DNA of 64,000 nt from Vibrio genomosp. F10 str. ZF-129 (lineage in GTDB: Bacteria; Pseudomonadota; Gammaproteobacteria; Enterobacterales; Vibrionaceae). The translations under genes were made by a program, and so were the position numbers. The notes beneath the pieces are model-generated. The model ran no database searches. It was not told the DNA's origin and saw nothing but the letters and a program-made list of their open reading frames with translations. The stretch lies in assembly GCF_000287055.2 (NCBI RefSeq), contig NZ_AJYQ02000027.1, forward strand, positions 1-64,000, read 5' to 3'. Positions 30,797 to 39,550 of this stretch are shown one piece after another; positions within the stretch are counted from its first letter, which is position 1; every line of letters starts with the position of its first letter.

Positions 30797-30883
30797 AATT
30801 CGATAAGATTCGCAAAAAGTTGTGCATAGCTCCACGCTAAACCAACCGCTTAGAGCGCTTATTGGTTGTATTTTTTAAACGGT

Positions 30884-32290
30884 TTACTTCAGCTTATCTT
30901 CTAAATCTAATAATGCTTTAGGTAGCTTCAAACGCAGTATGATTGACGAGAATAATCGATGGTTAGACGGTTTAGTAGACACCAAACGAAGTCCTTTCCA
31001 TAATCTCATTAATACCGCTTTATTCTCCTCGCCTTGTTGAAATCGCTCACTGTCTGCTTGCCACTGTACCTGCTGCGTGGTTTTACTGAGTTCAAGTTGC
31101 GAGGTCTGTAGCCTCAATTGCTCATAGACAAAGGTCCTAATCTCTGGCCATTGTCCGTCTTTCAATAAGCAACGTAATACCCACCAGCTTGGCGCTGGTT
31201 TGTTTCGGTAATAACGATTTACAACCATCAACAAAGTCACCAAAGCGATAGCAACACTGATAACAATAACGAACTGCAAGAAATAGGTTTTGATAAAAGA
31301 TTGAAGAGTATGCCTTGCTTTAAACACTTCACCTTTTACGACTACGGTTTCAAGACGTTGATTTTTGCTGTCCCACCACTGAAACGAATAATCAGGTAAC
31401 GTCAGTTCACCACCTTGTTGAATAACGTAAACAGATTCTTCTGTGCGACTTGAACGATAATTACCTCGTTCTTGCATATCATCAAGCAAATTCGGCTGTG
31501 GATAAGCCTGATATTGCTGAGTTGACTGATTGGTTAAAAGAGCAGGCAACAATATAGATAAGCTGTCTTTCGCGCTCACGGTCACACGCCTTGTAATCGC
31601 GTCACCAACCTTTAAATCGTCACTAGAGGCTCGCCATGCTTGCTCAAAGCCGACTTCTGTTGCAGTAAACCAGGCGGTTTCTTGGCTAAGTTTCCCTGAG
31701 GGTAACGAAGCGTCAAATTTCATTGGCTGCGTATACAAAGTACCCGCTACATTCGAGCCATTCGGCGCGGACACCTGCACCCTGACTGGAATGGCTGGGA
31801 TAACAAACTCGCCCGATACTTGTGGATATATCGTCACTTCCCACCGTTGACGAGACCAAGTCACGCCCTTCACTCTCTCTGTATAATTAGTGGCTAATTG
31901 ATTGCGCTGTATTGAGAACGCATTAGGAATATCCACCTCACCAATTCTCGTTCCTCCAGTAAGCCAGCGGGGGGTCGACACTTCAATGGTAAAGATCACT
32001 TGCTCATAGATGCTGAAACCTGGCTTTACTGCACCCACGCTCTCATCTGGATTCTTGCCAACCCATGCACGAATAGCGACATCACCGCTTTTTTGTAGGT
32101 CATAAATATCGGCCGCAACAGCAGACGTCACGAACAAACTGCCCGTAACAGCGACAAAAGTAAGGACTAACGTCAGTAACAATGGTTGGTAAATTCGCTG
32201 GACTCGCATTCTTAGCGCTTTAGGCAGTTGACACAATGTAAGAAACGCCACCTGTCGCTGTGTATAATAGGTGGAAGGAATAAACATCAT
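30884..32290 (-). CDS. BatD-like oxygen-tolerance protein
   Basis: 468 residues. A hydrophobic signal or anchor lies at about 34-58 (LLLTLVLTFVAVTGSLF), followed by a periplasmic part with BatD-type beta-rich modules (GKNPDESVGAVKPGFSIYEQVIFTIEV; VKGVTWSRQRWEVTIYPQVSGEFVIPAIPV). A second membrane segment is near 335-358, with a cytoplasmic tail. Bat proteins were first linked to aerotolerance in Bacteroides and form membrane complexes with MoxR ATPases; the client is unknown. The start overlaps the batB stop (ATGA) and has GAGGAG upstream. A second ATG at 32209 would give a shorter, cleaner signal peptide. Confidence 0.85.
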   Translation of the reverse strand: MMFIPSTYYTQRQVAFLTLCQLPKALRMRVQRIYQPLLLTLVLTFVAVTGSLFVTSAVAADIYDLQKSGDVAIRAWVGKNPDESVGAVKPGFSIYEQVIFTIEVSTPRWLTGGTRIGEVDIPNAFSIQRNQLATNYTERVKGVTWSRQRWEVTIYPQVSGEFVIPAIPVRVQVSAPNGSNVAGTLYTQPMKFDASLPSGKLSQETAWFTATEVGFEQAWRASSDDLKVGDAITRRVTVSAKDSLSILLPALLTNQSTQQYQAYPQPNLLDDMQERGNYRSSRTEESVYVIQQGGELTLPDYSFQWWDSKNQRLETVVVKGEVFKARHTLQSFIKTYFLQFVIVISVAIALVTLLMVVNRYYRNKPAPSWWVLRCLLKDGQWPEIRTFVYEQLRLQTSQLELSKTTQQVQWQADSERFQQGEENKAVLMRLWKGLRLVSTKPSNHRLFSSIILRLKLPKALLDLEDKLK

Positions 32291-33993
32291 GGCTTGTTCT
32301 CCTCACTAGGCAAAGAAACGGGCGCTTTGAGCTGGATATAAAACTTAGCCCTTAAGAAAAGCTTAGGATCGGCCTCGACGCGTCGTAGCCATTTATCAGC
32401 GAGCTCTTCGCTTCCCAAAATTTCGTTTGAATTGAGCGTCTCCTTTATCATCAGTTCAGCCACCGTTTCTTCATCTGCGCCATCGCCTGTTCTCGGCTCA
32501 TCAGCATCGAGTTCAAAAGACTCTTCGGCCCCATCAGTCGTTCCCATTTGGCTTTCGCTTGTTCGGTTGATGTCTTCAATAATACTGCTGACCACCGCCA
32601 AGTTGTTTTCCACATCAGGCCTAAGTTGGGCAGAAAGTTCAGGATTATCAGCCAAACTTTTCAACACATCACGAGCCGCCAGGTACTCACGCTGACGAGC
32701 TAATGCACTCCCAACATAATACGTACCCAGGTCGGTTTTTACCTGAAGGAATGCACTGTGAGCCAGTTTAAATTCGCGCGCATAATAGTACGCGACGCCT
32801 TTACGTAATGGATCATCAAAGTGCTTTGCCGCTTCAAGATACTTTTTCTGATTCAGCAAGCGCTGCCCCTGTTGGTCGGGGGTGAGCCATAAATCCCACC
32901 ACCATTGGGCACTCTTGTCCCACATAGAAACTGACTCAATAACGGTCTCGTTAGCGGCAGTTTGCTCTGCGTTTGATTGAACCGTTTGAGCTAAGGTATC
33001 AGGGGAATAAAATGAGCCAGTGACGACCAAACCAAGCAAACACCATTGCACCAACCAACCTTTTCTAAACCAAAGCAGCATGATGAGCGCAAGGGGAAAT
33101 AGCAAACCATATCCCATGTCTTTCCATGGCATCGAAGACTCGCCGTTGAGTTGTAGATTTCTTTCCACCGCGCTATTTAACTGCCTTATATCGGTATCAT
33201 CAATCGTGACTTCAACTAAGCGCCCACCTGTTTTACGAGCCAGGAGATTCAATGAGTCTAGATCCACCGGATTTTTACTGACAATGTCACGGTTTCCTGC
33301 CGACAGTATCAATAACTGATAAGGCCTTTCACTGAAAAAATCTTCAAAAGCTCGGATGGTGGTGGGATTGACACCATCTGTGACAAGTAGCACTGTTGTA
33401 CCTAATTCCCCAGACAGTTGTTGTTGAATCAATGGCAATACTTTTTCTGCCATTTTTCCTGATACAGGCATAATTTCTGGTGTTATTGCCGCTAAAAACG
33501 GTTCAAACACTTTACTGTCTTGTGTAACGGGCATCGCAACATGAGCGCTTCCCGCATAAACAACTAACCCCGTGCTTCCCCCCTGCCTAGCAGCTAATAA
33601 ATCTCTAATCTTTTGTTTCGAACGTTCTAATCGGCTAGGAGGTAAATCTTGTTGCAGCATAGATTCACTGTTATCCAACACGACCAGCATGGAGGCTTTG
33701 TCTTCACCGAATGGGGATGCTTCACGCTGCCAAGTCGGTCCTGCACAAATCGTAATAGCGATAGTCACAATAACGATAAGCAGCTTAAGCGGCAGCTGCT
33801 TTCGCCATCCCATTTCGCTTATCACTAACGCATTGCGTAAATGGGTAGGAAGAAACTCTTTCCAGCTTGCTTTGGTTTCTTCTTGCCAACGCATCCAGAG
33901 TAAAAAGAACATCGGAACGAAGGCCAATAACCACAAAGGGCGTATAAAATGAAACTGCGTAACTAGCTGTTGTATTGTGAGAGAATCAAACAT
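32287..33993 (-). CDS. BatB/BatC-like VWA plus TPR membrane protein
   Basis: 568 residues. Two N-terminal membrane segments (about 17-33 and 57-75) are followed by a von Willebrand A domain with the MIDAS motif DNSES (in VVLDNSESM, about 94-102). A third membrane segment is near 305-325, then a hydrophobic segment and TPR-like repeats (QQGQRLLNQKKYLEAAKHF; YYAREFKLAHSAFLQV; YLAARDVLKSLADN) and an acidic linker. This is a fusion of BatB (VWA) and BatC (TPR). The start at 33993 (MFDSLT) has a clear AAGGAG and overlaps batA by eight bases; the longer upstream frame was rejected. Confidence 0.88.
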   Translation of the reverse strand: MFDSLTIQQLVTQFHFIRPLWLLAFVPMFFLLWMRWQEETKASWKEFLPTHLRNALVISEMGWRKQLPLKLLIVIVTIAITICAGPTWQREASPFGEDKASMLVVLDNSESMLQQDLPPSRLERSKQKIRDLLAARQGGSTGLVVYAGSAHVAMPVTQDSKVFEPFLAAITPEIMPVSGKMAEKVLPLIQQQLSGELGTTVLLVTDGVNPTTIRAFEDFFSERPYQLLILSAGNRDIVSKNPVDLDSLNLLARKTGGRLVEVTIDDTDIRQLNSAVERNLQLNGESSMPWKDMGYGLLFPLALIMLLWFRKGWLVQWCLLGLVVTGSFYSPDTLAQTVQSNAEQTAANETVIESVSMWDKSAQWWWDLWLTPDQQGQRLLNQKKYLEAAKHFDDPLRKGVAYYYAREFKLAHSAFLQVKTDLGTYYVGSALARQREYLAARDVLKSLADNPELSAQLRPDVENNLAVVSSIIEDINRTSESQMGTTDGAEESFELDADEPRTGDGADEETVAELMIKETLNSNEILGSEELADKWLRRVEADPKLFLRAKFYIQLKAPVSLPSEENKP

Positions 33994-35071
33994 CGTTCGC
34001 TCCTTCCACATTATGATTATCTGATTGAGCAAGCATCCGACGACACCCTGTCGCGACACTGAAGGCCGTTAAATACATAACCACAACAATACCCATCAAA
34101 TAGTGATGCAACCCCTGCTTCGGTCGGTAAGTGCTACTTTCATATAACTGTGGCTCCAACTCCCCAATGTCAATATAGGCCTGACTCAACTCTTCACGAT
34201 TGAGTGCTGCAAACGCTTTGCCTCCCGACTCTTGGGCAATTCGATTAATCGTATCGAGATCAAGCGCCACTTCACCAACGGTTTGTGGGTCACCCATTGC
34301 AATAACATGAATGCGAACCCCCTTCGCTTTCGCGACTTTAGCCGCATCAACAGGCCCAACAAAACTCCCCGTGTCATTCCCGTCCGTGAGCACAATCACC
34401 ACCTTCTCACGCTCATCCGCACTTGCATCATCAAACGAGCCTTGAGTGTTCTGATTTTTCTGAGTGCTCTGCTCAAAAACCTTAATCGCCAGACCAATCG
34501 CATCACCTAAATGTGTGCTTGGGCCCGCCATGGCCACATCGGTTTGATTTAATAGCTCCAGCCATACCTCTTGATCTGCAGTAAACGGGGTTTGCACAAA
34601 AGCCGCGTCACCAAATAAAATCAATCCAAGCCGGTCACCTCGCCGAGTGGTCACAAACTCAGTAAGCACTTCTTTGGTCGCGTCGAGTCGAGAAACTCTC
34701 TTGCCATTTTTCGATGTAAAGTCTTGCTCTGCCATGGAGCCAGATAGATCGACCACAACCATCACATCACGCCCAAACTGCTCTCTGACTTGCGGTTCAC
34801 CCAACATCGTCGGTTTCGATAATGCAGACACCACCAGCACCCAAGTTATGACTAATGTTATGCGTTGCCACCAGCTCGCAGTTAACTGACTCGCACCTTC
34901 TGAAGGCGCTTCGCCAATGGCATTAACTAACTCTTTGAAGAAAGGCACTTTGATCGCCATCTGTTTGGTGCGATAGGCTGGTACGCCAAAATAGACCAAC
35001 AAAGGTAAAGGCAAGGCGATGAACCACAAGGGATAGATAAATTCAAAACTAGCAGAAAAAATATCAAGCAT
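33986..35071 (-). CDS. BatA-like VWA-domain membrane protein
   Basis: 361 residues. Two N-terminal membrane segments (about 12-28 and 68-85), a VWA domain with the complete MIDAS start DLSGSM (about 107-112, in VVVDLSGSMAEQDF) and threonine and aspartate further on (TDGNDTGSF), and a C-terminal membrane segment (about 325-343). VWA domains bind a divalent metal and a protein partner. With MoxR and the other Bat proteins it probably forms a chaperone-like complex at the inner membrane. It overlaps DUF4381 by eight bases and batB by eight. Confidence 0.92.
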   Translation of the reverse strand: MLDIFSASFEFIYPLWFIALPLPLLVYFGVPAYRTKQMAIKVPFFKELVNAIGEAPSEGASQLTASWWQRITLVITWVLVVSALSKPTMLGEPQVREQFGRDVMVVVDLSGSMAEQDFTSKNGKRVSRLDATKEVLTEFVTTRRGDRLGLILFGDAAFVQTPFTADQEVWLELLNQTDVAMAGPSTHLGDAIGLAIKVFEQSTQKNQNTQGSFDDASADEREKVVIVLTDGNDTGSFVGPVDAAKVAKAKGVRIHVIAMGDPQTVGEVALDLDTINRIAQESGGKAFAALNREELSQAYIDIGELEPQLYESSTYRPKQGLHHYLMGIVVVMYLTAFSVATGCRRMLAQSDNHNVEGANDV

Positions 35072-35594
35072 TCCCTTTCTCCGTTGAGCTTAGCACCACA
35101 GAGGTTCCATGCGATTTTATCCATTCGAGGGATTTATTAATCACCTCAACACGTTGATCTCTGGTGAGCTCGGTTTTTGGGTCAATAAGGCTTTGCATCC
35201 ACCGTTGAGAAAGCGCATCGGTAAACAGTGGTGACGCCTTTTTATTGCTTGTTCGGTAGGCGTCTAACTGATTCAAACACGGCTGCCCAAATAAGCGAGC
35301 ATTGCGACTGTCTAAATGACGAAGCACCACTTTGAGTATCTTAAACGCACGCTCCGCTGCCTTTTTTTCTTGTGGATCAATCGACTTCAAGGCTAATACG
35401 GCTTCTTGGCGATACCGGTTCGTCCACCAATGCCTTACCATGCCATAAGCAAAATACAGAGCGACCAGCAGTAAAGCGAAACCCACCATTTTCCAACCGA
35501 TGGTTTGTGGAAACCAACGCACGCTTTCTGGTATCGCGATATCGTGAAGATTTCGTAAGATATAGGTACTCGGTGGAGTGTGTTCGATGGACAT
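35064..35594 (-). CDS. DUF4381 membrane protein of the Bat operon
   Basis: 176 residues. One membrane segment (about 31-50, MVGFALLLVALYFAYGMV) is followed by a basic helical cytoplasmic region (NRYRQEAVLALKSIDPQEKKAAERAFKILKVVLRHL) and a tail. The family is found almost only between DUF58 and BatA genes in MoxR/VWA operons. Its function is unknown; position suggests a linker subunit of the membrane complex. It begins directly after the DUF58 stop codon. Confidence 0.85.
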   Translation of the reverse strand: MSIEHTPPSTYILRNLHDIAIPESVRWFPQTIGWKMVGFALLLVALYFAYGMVRHWWTNRYRQEAVLALKSIDPQEKKAAERAFKILKVVLRHLDSRNARLFGQPCLNQLDAYRTSNKKASPLFTDALSQRWMQSLIDPKTELTRDQRVEVINKSLEWIKSHGTSVVLSSTEKGNA

Positions 35595-36557
35595 CTATCT
35601 CCCTACTACCCGTTTTTGTAACTGCGATATGTGATCACCCGATGTGTCCAATTCGATATAGGGCAGATGCTTCATTGCCATTAACTGGGCAAGAGATTGC
35701 TTTTTGCGTTCAGACCGTTGAGACAAACTCTCACTGGCCATGCTGACTTTCGAAGCGCTGTCTAAGTTGATTTGAAAACTGCCATCACCCACAATCCAAT
35801 TTGCCTTGGCGATATGTTGAGGCAATGACTGCTCCAATGGATCGCTGACCATGATGGCGAGAATGTCATTATGTTGTTGAAGCTGTTTCAATCTATCGAG
35901 GTGCTGCTCTTGGCAATCACGCCAATCACTAATGAAAATGAGTGTCGACTGCTTGAGTCTCATACGTGTTACCTGTTCGATCCAACGCTCAAAACTGACC
36001 TCTTTATGGTCGTTTTTACTGACATTTAAACTCTGATTGACCAGAGCTAAACGTTTCAATTGAAAAAGCAAATCTGATTGAGAGCGCTGTGCTTGAGAAT
36101 AAAAGATTCGTTGGTGGGACACGGTCATAAAACCGACACGATCACCCTCTTTGAGTACTCGCCAACCGCATATAGCAGCAACTTCAGCCGCCACAACAGA
36201 TTTCATCGAGTGTTGAGAAGCAAAAAACATGGCGCTGCGCTGATCAATACATATGATGACATTGCGGTCTTTCTCTTCGGTGTAACTGCGAACATGCGGC
36301 TTTCCTGTTCGCATCGTGACTTTCCAATCAAGGTTTCGGATGTCATCACCACGTTGATAATGACGCAACTCCTCAAAATTTAAGCCACGCCCTCGGAACA
36401 TTGAACTGTGACGCCCCGATAACGCGCTCCCCGCCTTTAAATGTGGAAGCAGAGAAAATGACTCAGCTTGTGCTTGTAGCCTGACTAACCTTGCGTAATC
36501 GCAGTAAAGTCTGGGATCAAGGCCTTTTGATTTTGGAGCTTGTGTCGGCTTTGCCAT
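35595..36557 (-). CDS. DUF58 protein of the MoxR/Bat operon
   Basis: 320 residues without membrane segments. The DUF58 signature GRGLNFEELRHYQRGDDIRNLDWKVTMRTGKPHVRSYTEE is shown in parts: GRGLNFEELRHYQRGDDIR, then DWKVTMRTGKPHVR. It is a cytoplasmic relative of VWA proteins that is always paired with MoxR ATPases. The downstream Asp in IICIDQRSAMFF sits where VWA proteins have the first MIDAS residue, but the DxSxS pattern is incomplete (DQRSA). It lies 12 bases after moxR. Confidence 0.9.
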   Translation of the reverse strand: MAKPTQAPKSKGLDPRLYCDYARLVRLQAQAESFSLLPHLKAGSALSGRHSSMFRGRGLNFEELRHYQRGDDIRNLDWKVTMRTGKPHVRSYTEEKDRNVIICIDQRSAMFFASQHSMKSVVAAEVAAICGWRVLKEGDRVGFMTVSHQRIFYSQAQRSQSDLLFQLKRLALVNQSLNVSKNDHKEVSFERWIEQVTRMRLKQSTLIFISDWRDCQEQHLDRLKQLQQHNDILAIMVSDPLEQSLPQHIAKANWIVGDGSFQINLDSASKVSMASESLSQRSERKKQSLAQLMAMKHLPYIELDTSGDHISQLQKRVVGR

Positions 36558-36569
36558 AACGCCCCCTGT

Positions 36570-37553
36570 CTATCCAATCTCGACACTGTCGAGCAACTCT
36601 TCAACGACTCGTTGGTGATTCACACCATCGGCTAGAGCATCGTAAGAAAGAGAGAATCGATGGCCCAACACGGTGGGTAGCATCGCTCTTACATCATCAA
36701 CGGTCACGTGGTCACGGCCTTGCAACCACGCATACGCTCTTGCGCATTTATCGAGCGCAATGGATGCACGAGGGCTGGCACCAACGTCAATCCATTGGGA
36801 AAGATTCGAATCAGGGTAACGTTCTGGCTTTCTCGTCGCCATCACCAACGCCACAATATAGCGTTCAACTAATTCTGAAACGGCAACATCTGGAAGTTGG
36901 CGACGTGCCTCTAAGACGAGAGATGGTTCTATATGGGGTGGAGCGGTATCATCGGTTTGCTTGGTGACCCCAAGCTCCTCACTGCGTACAAGTCGAATAA
37001 TGTCGCGCTCGGCTTCATCTTCCGGGTAATCGACCGTCACTTTCATGATAAAGCGGTCCATTTGAGCTTCTGGCAACGGGTACGTGCCTTCTTGTTCGAC
37101 AGGGTTTTGTGTGGCCAATACCATAAACAATTCAGGCAAAATATGAGTTTGCCCCCCTACCGTTATGGTGCCTTCCGCCATCGCTTCAAGCAAAGCCGCT
37201 TGGACTTTGGCTGGCGCTCGGTTGACTTCATCGGCCAGGACAATACTGTTGAAAATCGGACCCGCTTGGAAATGCAGCTGATGTTTCCCATCGATTTCTT
37301 GATACACTTCGGTACCCGTGACATCTGACGGCAACAAATCCGGAGTAAATTGAATGCGACCAAACGTGGTGTTCAATAAGTTAGCGAGTGATTTCACAGA
37401 ACGCGTTTTTGCCGTTCCTGGAAGCCCTTCGAGTAACACATGACCGTTGGTCAAAAGCCCAATAACCAGCGCCTGAATCACATGGCTCTGGCCGATAACA
37501 CTCTGTTCCGTGTGTTCGATAAGTTGTTGTATCGCTTGTCGTGCATGGCTCAT
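36570..37553 (-). CDS. MoxR-family AAA+ ATPase
   Basis: 327 residues. Walker A GLPGTAKT (about 45-52), Walker B VLADEVNRAPAK (about 107), sensor 1 LATQNPVEQEGTYPLPEAQMDRF, and a C-terminal lid with GASPRAS are all present. MoxR ATPases act with VWA partners as chaperones that insert cofactors or activate protein complexes; the client here is not known. First gene of the six-gene operon MoxR-DUF58-DUF4381-BatA-BatB/C-BatD. The start at 37553 is preceded by AAGGAAG, which overlaps a less likely ATG five codons upstream. It is divergent from the arylsulfatase gene. Confidence 0.94.
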   Translation of the reverse strand: MSHARQAIQQLIEHTEQSVIGQSHVIQALVIGLLTNGHVLLEGLPGTAKTRSVKSLANLLNTTFGRIQFTPDLLPSDVTGTEVYQEIDGKHQLHFQAGPIFNSIVLADEVNRAPAKVQAALLEAMAEGTITVGGQTHILPELFMVLATQNPVEQEGTYPLPEAQMDRFIMKVTVDYPEDEAERDIIRLVRSEELGVTKQTDDTAPPHIEPSLVLEARRQLPDVAVSELVERYIVALVMATRKPERYPDSNLSQWIDVGASPRASIALDKCARAYAWLQGRDHVTVDDVRAMLPTVLGHRFSLSYDALADGVNHQRVVEELLDSVEIG

Positions 37554-37602
37554 AGGTCTTCCTTTCATTCAATCTAACTGCCTACATTTTACTAACAAGC
37601 TC

Positions 37603-37619
37603 TATAACTATTGGTTATA
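37603..37619. promoter_or_regulatory. Inverted repeat TATAAC-N5-GTTATA near moxR
   Basis: TATAAC (37603-37608) and GTTATA (37614-37619) in the divergent moxR / arylsulfatase region, 50 bases upstream of moxR. It shares TTGGTTATA with the palindrome at 37731-37743 and resembles the site before the anSME gene. Confidence 0.4.
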
Positions 37620-37730
37620 CACGCCATATCCCACTCAAAGGGAACGTTCTATCTCCAAGTTTTATTTAAATAAACATTTCCACCATCAATCGTTGGCTAC
37701 CATTCAATACGTCAACCGTGAATATAACGT

Positions 37731-37743
37731 TTGGTTATAACCA
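37731..37743. promoter_or_regulatory. 12-base palindrome TGGTTATAACCA upstream of the arylsulfatase
   Basis: A perfect palindrome about 93 bases before the arylsulfatase ATG, in the shared promoter region. Same core as the elements at 27112-27130 and 37603-37619. GGTTATAACC also occurs once inside ftsK coding sequence (5806-5815), so the core alone is not specific proof. Confidence 0.4.
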
Positions 37744-37835
37744 CTATAAAAGGACAGCCGTGCTTTTTGATATTAATGTTTTGTCATCGATGCGTTGCTT
37801 TAACGCATTAATCTAAATGAAAAATCGGAGTCCTT

Positions 37836-39401
37836 ATGGGTACTAATATTAATCAATTGGCACTGGGTGTTGGCTTACTAGCTGCGTCTTCAGCGGTTGT
37901 AGCAGCAGAAAAACCAAACATTCTTGCTATCTGGGGAGACGATGTTGGTATTTTCAACATTGGCGCTTACAACAATGGCATGATGGGTTATGACACACCA
38001 AATATCGATCGTATTGCGAACGAAGGTGCTCTATTTACTGATCATTACGGTCAACAGTCTTGTACAGCGGGTCGTGCAGCATTCTTAACGGGTCAAGAAC
38101 CGTTCCGTACAGGTTTGCTGACTATCGGTATGCCTGGTTCTGATCACGGTATTCCTGATTGGGCTCCAACGATTGCTGACTTACTAAAAGAGCAAGGTTA
38201 CATGACAGCTCAGTTTGGTAAGAACCACATGGGTGACCAAGATAAGCACCTTCCAACTGCACACGGTTTTGACGAATTCTTTGGTAACCTTTATCACCTA
38301 AATGCAGAAGAAGAACCAGAAACTTATTACTACCCGAAAGACCCAGAGTTCCGTGCTAAATACGCGCCTCGTGGTGTTATTAAATCAACCGCTGACGGTA
38401 AGATTGAAGATACCGGCCCTATGACGCGTAAGCGTATGGAAAACGCGGATGAAGAATTCCTAGAAGCATCATTAGACTTCATGGAACGTGCGGTTAAGGC
38501 CGACAAGCCTTTCTTCATCTGGCACAACACCACTCGTATGCACGTGTGGACTCGTCTACAAGAGAAATACCAAGGTGTATCCGGTGTGAGCATCTATGCA
38601 GACGGTATGATGGAACATGATGACCATGTTGGTATTCTTCTAGATAAGCTTGACGAACTAAAAATTGCTGACAACACCATCGTCATCTACTCGACCGATA
38701 ATGGCGCTGAAACAGCAACATGGCCTGATGGCGGTGCGACTTTCTTCCACGGTGAAAAAGGAACAACTTGGGAAGGCGGTTTCCGCGTACCACAACTTGT
38801 ACGTTGGCCGGGTACTATCGAACCAGGTACAAAAATCAACGACATGATGAGCCACAAAGACTGGATCCCAACACTTCTTGCCGCAGCCGGTGATGACAAA
38901 GTGGTTGAGAATCTTAAGTCAGACAAAGGCGCACGTTACAACGGTAAAGATTGGCGTGTTCACCTAGATGGCCATAACTTCCTACCTTTCTTCCAAGGTA
39001 AAGCAGAAGAAGGGCCACGTGACTCTCTGATGTACTTCTCTGCAAATGCTGAGTTAGATGCGGTTCGTACTGGCGACTTTAAAGTACAGTTCGCACACAT
39101 GGAAGGTAACATCTCTGATGGTGTTCGTTTCCAAACTAACTGGCCGTCAATCGTTCACCTACGTGCTGACCCGTTCGAAAAAGCACCACACGAATCAGGT
39201 TTGTACATGCGTTGGATGGCTGACAACATGTGGCTATTTGTACCAGTAGGTAATGAAGTTCAGTCATTCTTGTCAACAATTCCTGGCTACCCAATGCAAC
39301 AAAGCCAAGTATTGAACCCTGGTAACTTCAACCAGAACGTACTTATGCTACAAGGTAAGCTTCAGCAACTAGACGCTGTACACAAAAAAGTGATGCAATA
39401 A
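37836..39401 (+). CDS. Exported arylsulfatase (formylglycine type, CTAGR motif)
   Basis: 521 residues. Signal peptide about 1-24 (ALGVGLLAASSAVVAA). The active-site motif is C76-TAG-R80 followed by AAFLTGQ, the Cys type with Ala at position +2. Metal ligands appear in WGDDVG (D35, D36) and YSTDNGAE. The lysine/histidine segments GKNHMGD and HGEKGTTWEGG are also typical. The enzyme removes sulfate from sulfated sugars or aryl esters in the periplasm after its cysteine is turned into formylglycine. anSME at 25728-27050 is the likely activator. Codon use is strongly biased to GGT, CGT, AAC and CTA, pointing to high expression. CGGAG precedes the ATG. Divergent from moxR; a strong terminator follows. 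Confidence 0.93.
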   Translation: MGTNINQLALGVGLLAASSAVVAAEKPNILAIWGDDVGIFNIGAYNNGMMGYDTPNIDRIANEGALFTDHYGQQSCTAGRAAFLTGQEPFRTGLLTIGMPGSDHGIPDWAPTIADLLKEQGYMTAQFGKNHMGDQDKHLPTAHGFDEFFGNLYHLNAEEEPETYYYPKDPEFRAKYAPRGVIKSTADGKIEDTGPMTRKRMENADEEFLEASLDFMERAVKADKPFFIWHNTTRMHVWTRLQEKYQGVSGVSIYADGMMEHDDHVGILLDKLDELKIADNTIVIYSTDNGAETATWPDGGATFFHGEKGTTWEGGFRVPQLVRWPGTIEPGTKINDMMSHKDWIPTLLAAAGDDKVVENLKSDKGARYNGKDWRVHLDGHNFLPFFQGKAEEGPRDSLMYFSANAELDAVRTGDFKVQFAHMEGNISDGVRFQTNWPSIVHLRADPFEKAPHESGLYMRWMADNMWLFVPVGNEVQSFLSTIPGYPMQQSQVLNPGNFNQNVLMLQGKLQQLDAVHKKVMQ

Positions 39402-39438
39402 ATCACTGATTTAATCGAATGAACATTTGATTACTATG

Positions 39439-39475
39439 AAAAGCCCGAGAGCAGATATGCCCTCGGGCTTTTTCT
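39439..39475 (+). terminator. Terminator after the arylsulfatase
   Basis: AAAAGCCCGAG / CTCGGGCTTTT, 11-base arms with a 12-base loop, followed by TTCTTTACC. Confidence 0.9.
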
Positions 39476-39550
39476 TTACCGCCTTCAAGTGATCGATCTT
39501 TATCCGTTTTTAGTACATATCAGTACTGACAATAAAAAAGAATCGATGCG

